The notes under the pieces: model-generated
The model's input: the letters and a program-made list of their open reading frames with translations, nothing else
The model's database searches: none
What the model was told of the DNA's origin: nothing
DNA from: Chlorobium sp.
GTDB lineage: Bacteria; Bacteroidota; Chlorobiia; Chlorobiales; Chlorobiaceae
Assembly: GCA_005843805.1 (NCBI GenBank)
Contig: SZXY01000098.1
Span: 1 to 33,831 of the forward strand
DNA: 33,831 nucleotides
Direction of reading: 5' to 3'
Part shown: piece by piece, positions 32,474-33,831 of the stretch
Layout of the letters: each line of letters opens with the position of its first letter
How positions within the stretch are numbered: the first letter of the stretch is position 1
Translations under genes and position numbers: made by a program

Positions 32474-33091
32474 TTACATCACCGACGGATTGAGATCGAT
32501 ACGACGACCAGTGCTTTCTTCCTCAAATACTATCTGATTGATTTTCCACTTCCCAAGTTCTTTCACAGCATCCAGATAAACCGTTCCCTTGCCTTTTGGG
32601 CCTTCGACACTGAAAGAGAGTTTTGCGCTGCCACTTGGGCCAGTGATTTCAAAACTTCCCATCGGCATACCTGTTGTGAGTGGCTTTCCAAGTATCTGCG
32701 AAACCTCCTGGCTTGACTCTAACCTTGTCACTGCCATTTTGATAGCTTCTGAGTCCTTGAGTGACGACGAAACCGAAAAGAAGAGTCCTCCAAACAGCAC
32801 AGCACTGGCTGCATAAACAATCAGTGCCCACTTGGTCCATTTTCGTTGAACCGCCTTGAATTGCTCAACGCTTTCCCACCTCTTGTTTCGCCAGGCCCAT
32901 TCACTTCCCTTGACGCCAAGCACAAACATCATGATGACGCCTGCAAAAGGAATAAACATCAGAAGAGCAATGAAGGTGTTGTTTCCGACACCCCATATCC
33001 AGTTCAAGAGAAAGGCTCCCCAGTTCCATCGGTCAACCTCGGCTGGAACAATTGCTGATGGGCCTTGTCCCGATGAATTCAAATCATCCAT
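32474..33091 (-). CDS. Membrane protein with Coa1/Tim21-like domain
   Basis: The 205-residue protein has an N-terminal part with tryptophan-rich segments and two TMs (RWNWGAFLLNWIWGVGNNTFIALL and LMFIPFAGVIMMFVLG), a third TM near 90-108, then a soluble domain (about 115-200) with TTGMPMGSFEITGPSGSAKL and KGKGTVYLDAVKELGKWKINQIVFE. This soluble pattern is that of the Coa1/Tim21 family (cytochrome oxidase assembly factor 1). The function in bacteria is unproven. It heads the leftward pair with the small methyltransferase. Confidence 0.83.
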   Translation of the reverse strand: MDDLNSSGQGPSAIVPAEVDRWNWGAFLLNWIWGVGNNTFIALLMFIPFAGVIMMFVLGVKGSEWAWRNKRWESVEQFKAVQRKWTKWALIVYAASAVLFGGLFFSVSSSLKDSEAIKMAVTRLESSQEVSQILGKPLTTGMPMGSFEITGPSGSAKLSFSVEGPKGKGTVYLDAVKELGKWKINQIVFEEESTGRRIDLNPSVM

Positions 33092-33682
33092 ATTTTCTCC
33101 GGTTGGTCATGTGATCTAAAAATTAATTTGAGTGAATACTCTCTTCCTCTCACTCTCTTTTTGGCTTGAAGGTCATAGCTTGCACCAGAGAAGGCGCCAC
33201 AAAAAAGAGGCTGAACGTATGGCTGCCAGCAAGGTTGATAAAATCTGCCCGGTGAATAGCTTTTTTACTGCTTGATGAAAAACCGCCTCATGACTATGAC
33301 GCCATCCCTTTTTCAGTGGCTTTCATGTTCAGCGGTTCGATTCTTTAACCAGCGCTTTCTCGGCGTCAAGCGCAGAATAGTAAAAAAAATGATTACGCTT
33401 CTTCAGTACCGTTGATGCTGTCAAGGCAGCTTGGTGCTGCGAAGAGTAACTACAGAAGTTCAGGGGTATGATTCGTTAAGGGAAATTTGCGGCATATCCG
33501 CGTTCATGTTGCTTATGAGCCTATGCATTGCTCATCAATAAAACCAACTTTATAAAGTTAAAAAACAGATCGGGGTTATCCAAAAATTCAGGATAAAACC
33601 AACAACAATTACATCGGCTTGAAAAAGAGATGTTTTCATTCGGCAAACTCAACATTTCTGTATCCGATGGCAATTTTTACAA
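33092..33682. other. Long intergenic stretch without a confirmed gene
   Basis: About 590 bp without an ORF over 60 codons. The longest readable frame is a minus-strand open stretch of about 49 codons near 33330-33480 (...TVLKKRNHFFYYSALDAEKALVKE...), which has no ATG and no recognised family. No clear RNA, terminator or repeat was found. Confidence 0.5.
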
Positions 33683-33831
33683 TTAGCGAATAACCACCTG
33701 CCTGGTTTTGGTGCGGATTTCGAGTTCTGGATGGGCAGCGGCAAAGCGGTGCATCACTGCAAGATGGGTTCGTGGGAGAAATGAACCGGGTATGAGAATG
33801 CAGCGCTTTGGGCGTGCGTAGTTTAGCCACG
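33683..33831 (-). CDS. C-terminus of a gene entering from the right edge
   Basis: The minus-strand frame ending in TAA at 33683 gives ...LPRTHLAVMHRFAAAHPELEIRTKTRQVVIR, a plausible protein end, and is open to the window edge. The track lists a different, overlapping frame (33636-33830) with less protein-like composition. Family unknown. Confidence 0.45.
   Translation of the reverse strand, partial: WLNYARPKRCILIPGSFLPRTHLAVMHRFAAAHPELEIRTKTRQVVIR

Noticed and set aside
33636-33830. 64-residue minus-strand ORF at the right edge
   Set aside because: Composition (many Pro/Ser/Arg/Cys) looks like a shadow; the overlapping frame ending at 33683 reads more like a protein C-terminus.

Overview
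Gene content points to a green sulfur bacterium (Chlorobiaceae, Chlorobium/Pelodictyon type). This is inferred from the family set and moderate GC content; no rRNA or species-specific marker is present. No tRNA, rRNA, insertion sequence or CRISPR array was recognised.

Layout. (1) About 1-2000: gene-poor left edge, then a leftward gene for a membrane-anchored protein with a C-terminal SAM methyltransferase. (2) About 2080-4550, leftward: panB, a LipM/LplA-type octanoyl/lipoyl transferase and a DUF4136 lipoprotein. (3) About 4800-14680, rightward: CoA-binding protein, ddl, a TPR protein, then a TolC-MacA-MacB type export operon whose ATPase gene and two permease genes are separated by a two-gene AAA ATPase/Toprim-like cassette resembling phage-defence pairs. 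(4) About 14840-18230, rightward: NTF2-like protein, Nramp transporter, UspA, OmpA-like lipoprotein and a second NTF2-like protein. (5) lpxD leftward, then prs, rplY/ctc, a DppC-type permease and a small protein rightward. (6) About 23050-31540: an accessory island, almost all leftward, with a toxin-antitoxin pair whose toxin has a nonsense codon, a decayed membrane-protein gene, a shikimate-kinase-like gene, and two giant NACHT-type ATPases. (7) Right end, leftward: a methyltransferase, a Coa1-family membrane protein and a partial gene.

The key observation is in the island. The two NACHT proteins carry different N-termini (DUF4062, or signal anchor plus TM) but the same C-terminal FGE-sulfatase/C-type-lectin-like domain. 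The last 130 bp of that domain is nearly the same block in both genes. It differs at 15 positions, all at first or second codon positions of 11 codons and all amino-acid-changing, with no synonymous difference, while the flanking sequence diverges normally. This is the footprint of diversity-generating retroelement (DGR) mutagenic homing at adenines. An avd-like gene remnant sits directly behind one target, as in canonical DGR order, but no reverse transcriptase and no adenine-rich template repeat lie in the window. The targets are therefore either served in trans or are fossils of a former cassette. Heptamer tandem repeats, REP-like palindromes and a shared 20-bp upstream motif mark the same island.

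Inferred biology: NACHT ATPases of this type are conflict/immune sensors, so the island looks like a pair of immune-type signalling ATPases whose ligand-recognition surface has been hypervariable. The neighbouring toxin-antitoxin pair, the AAA/Toprim pair inside the exporter operon and the TM-methyltransferase add to the accessory, possibly defence-related, content.
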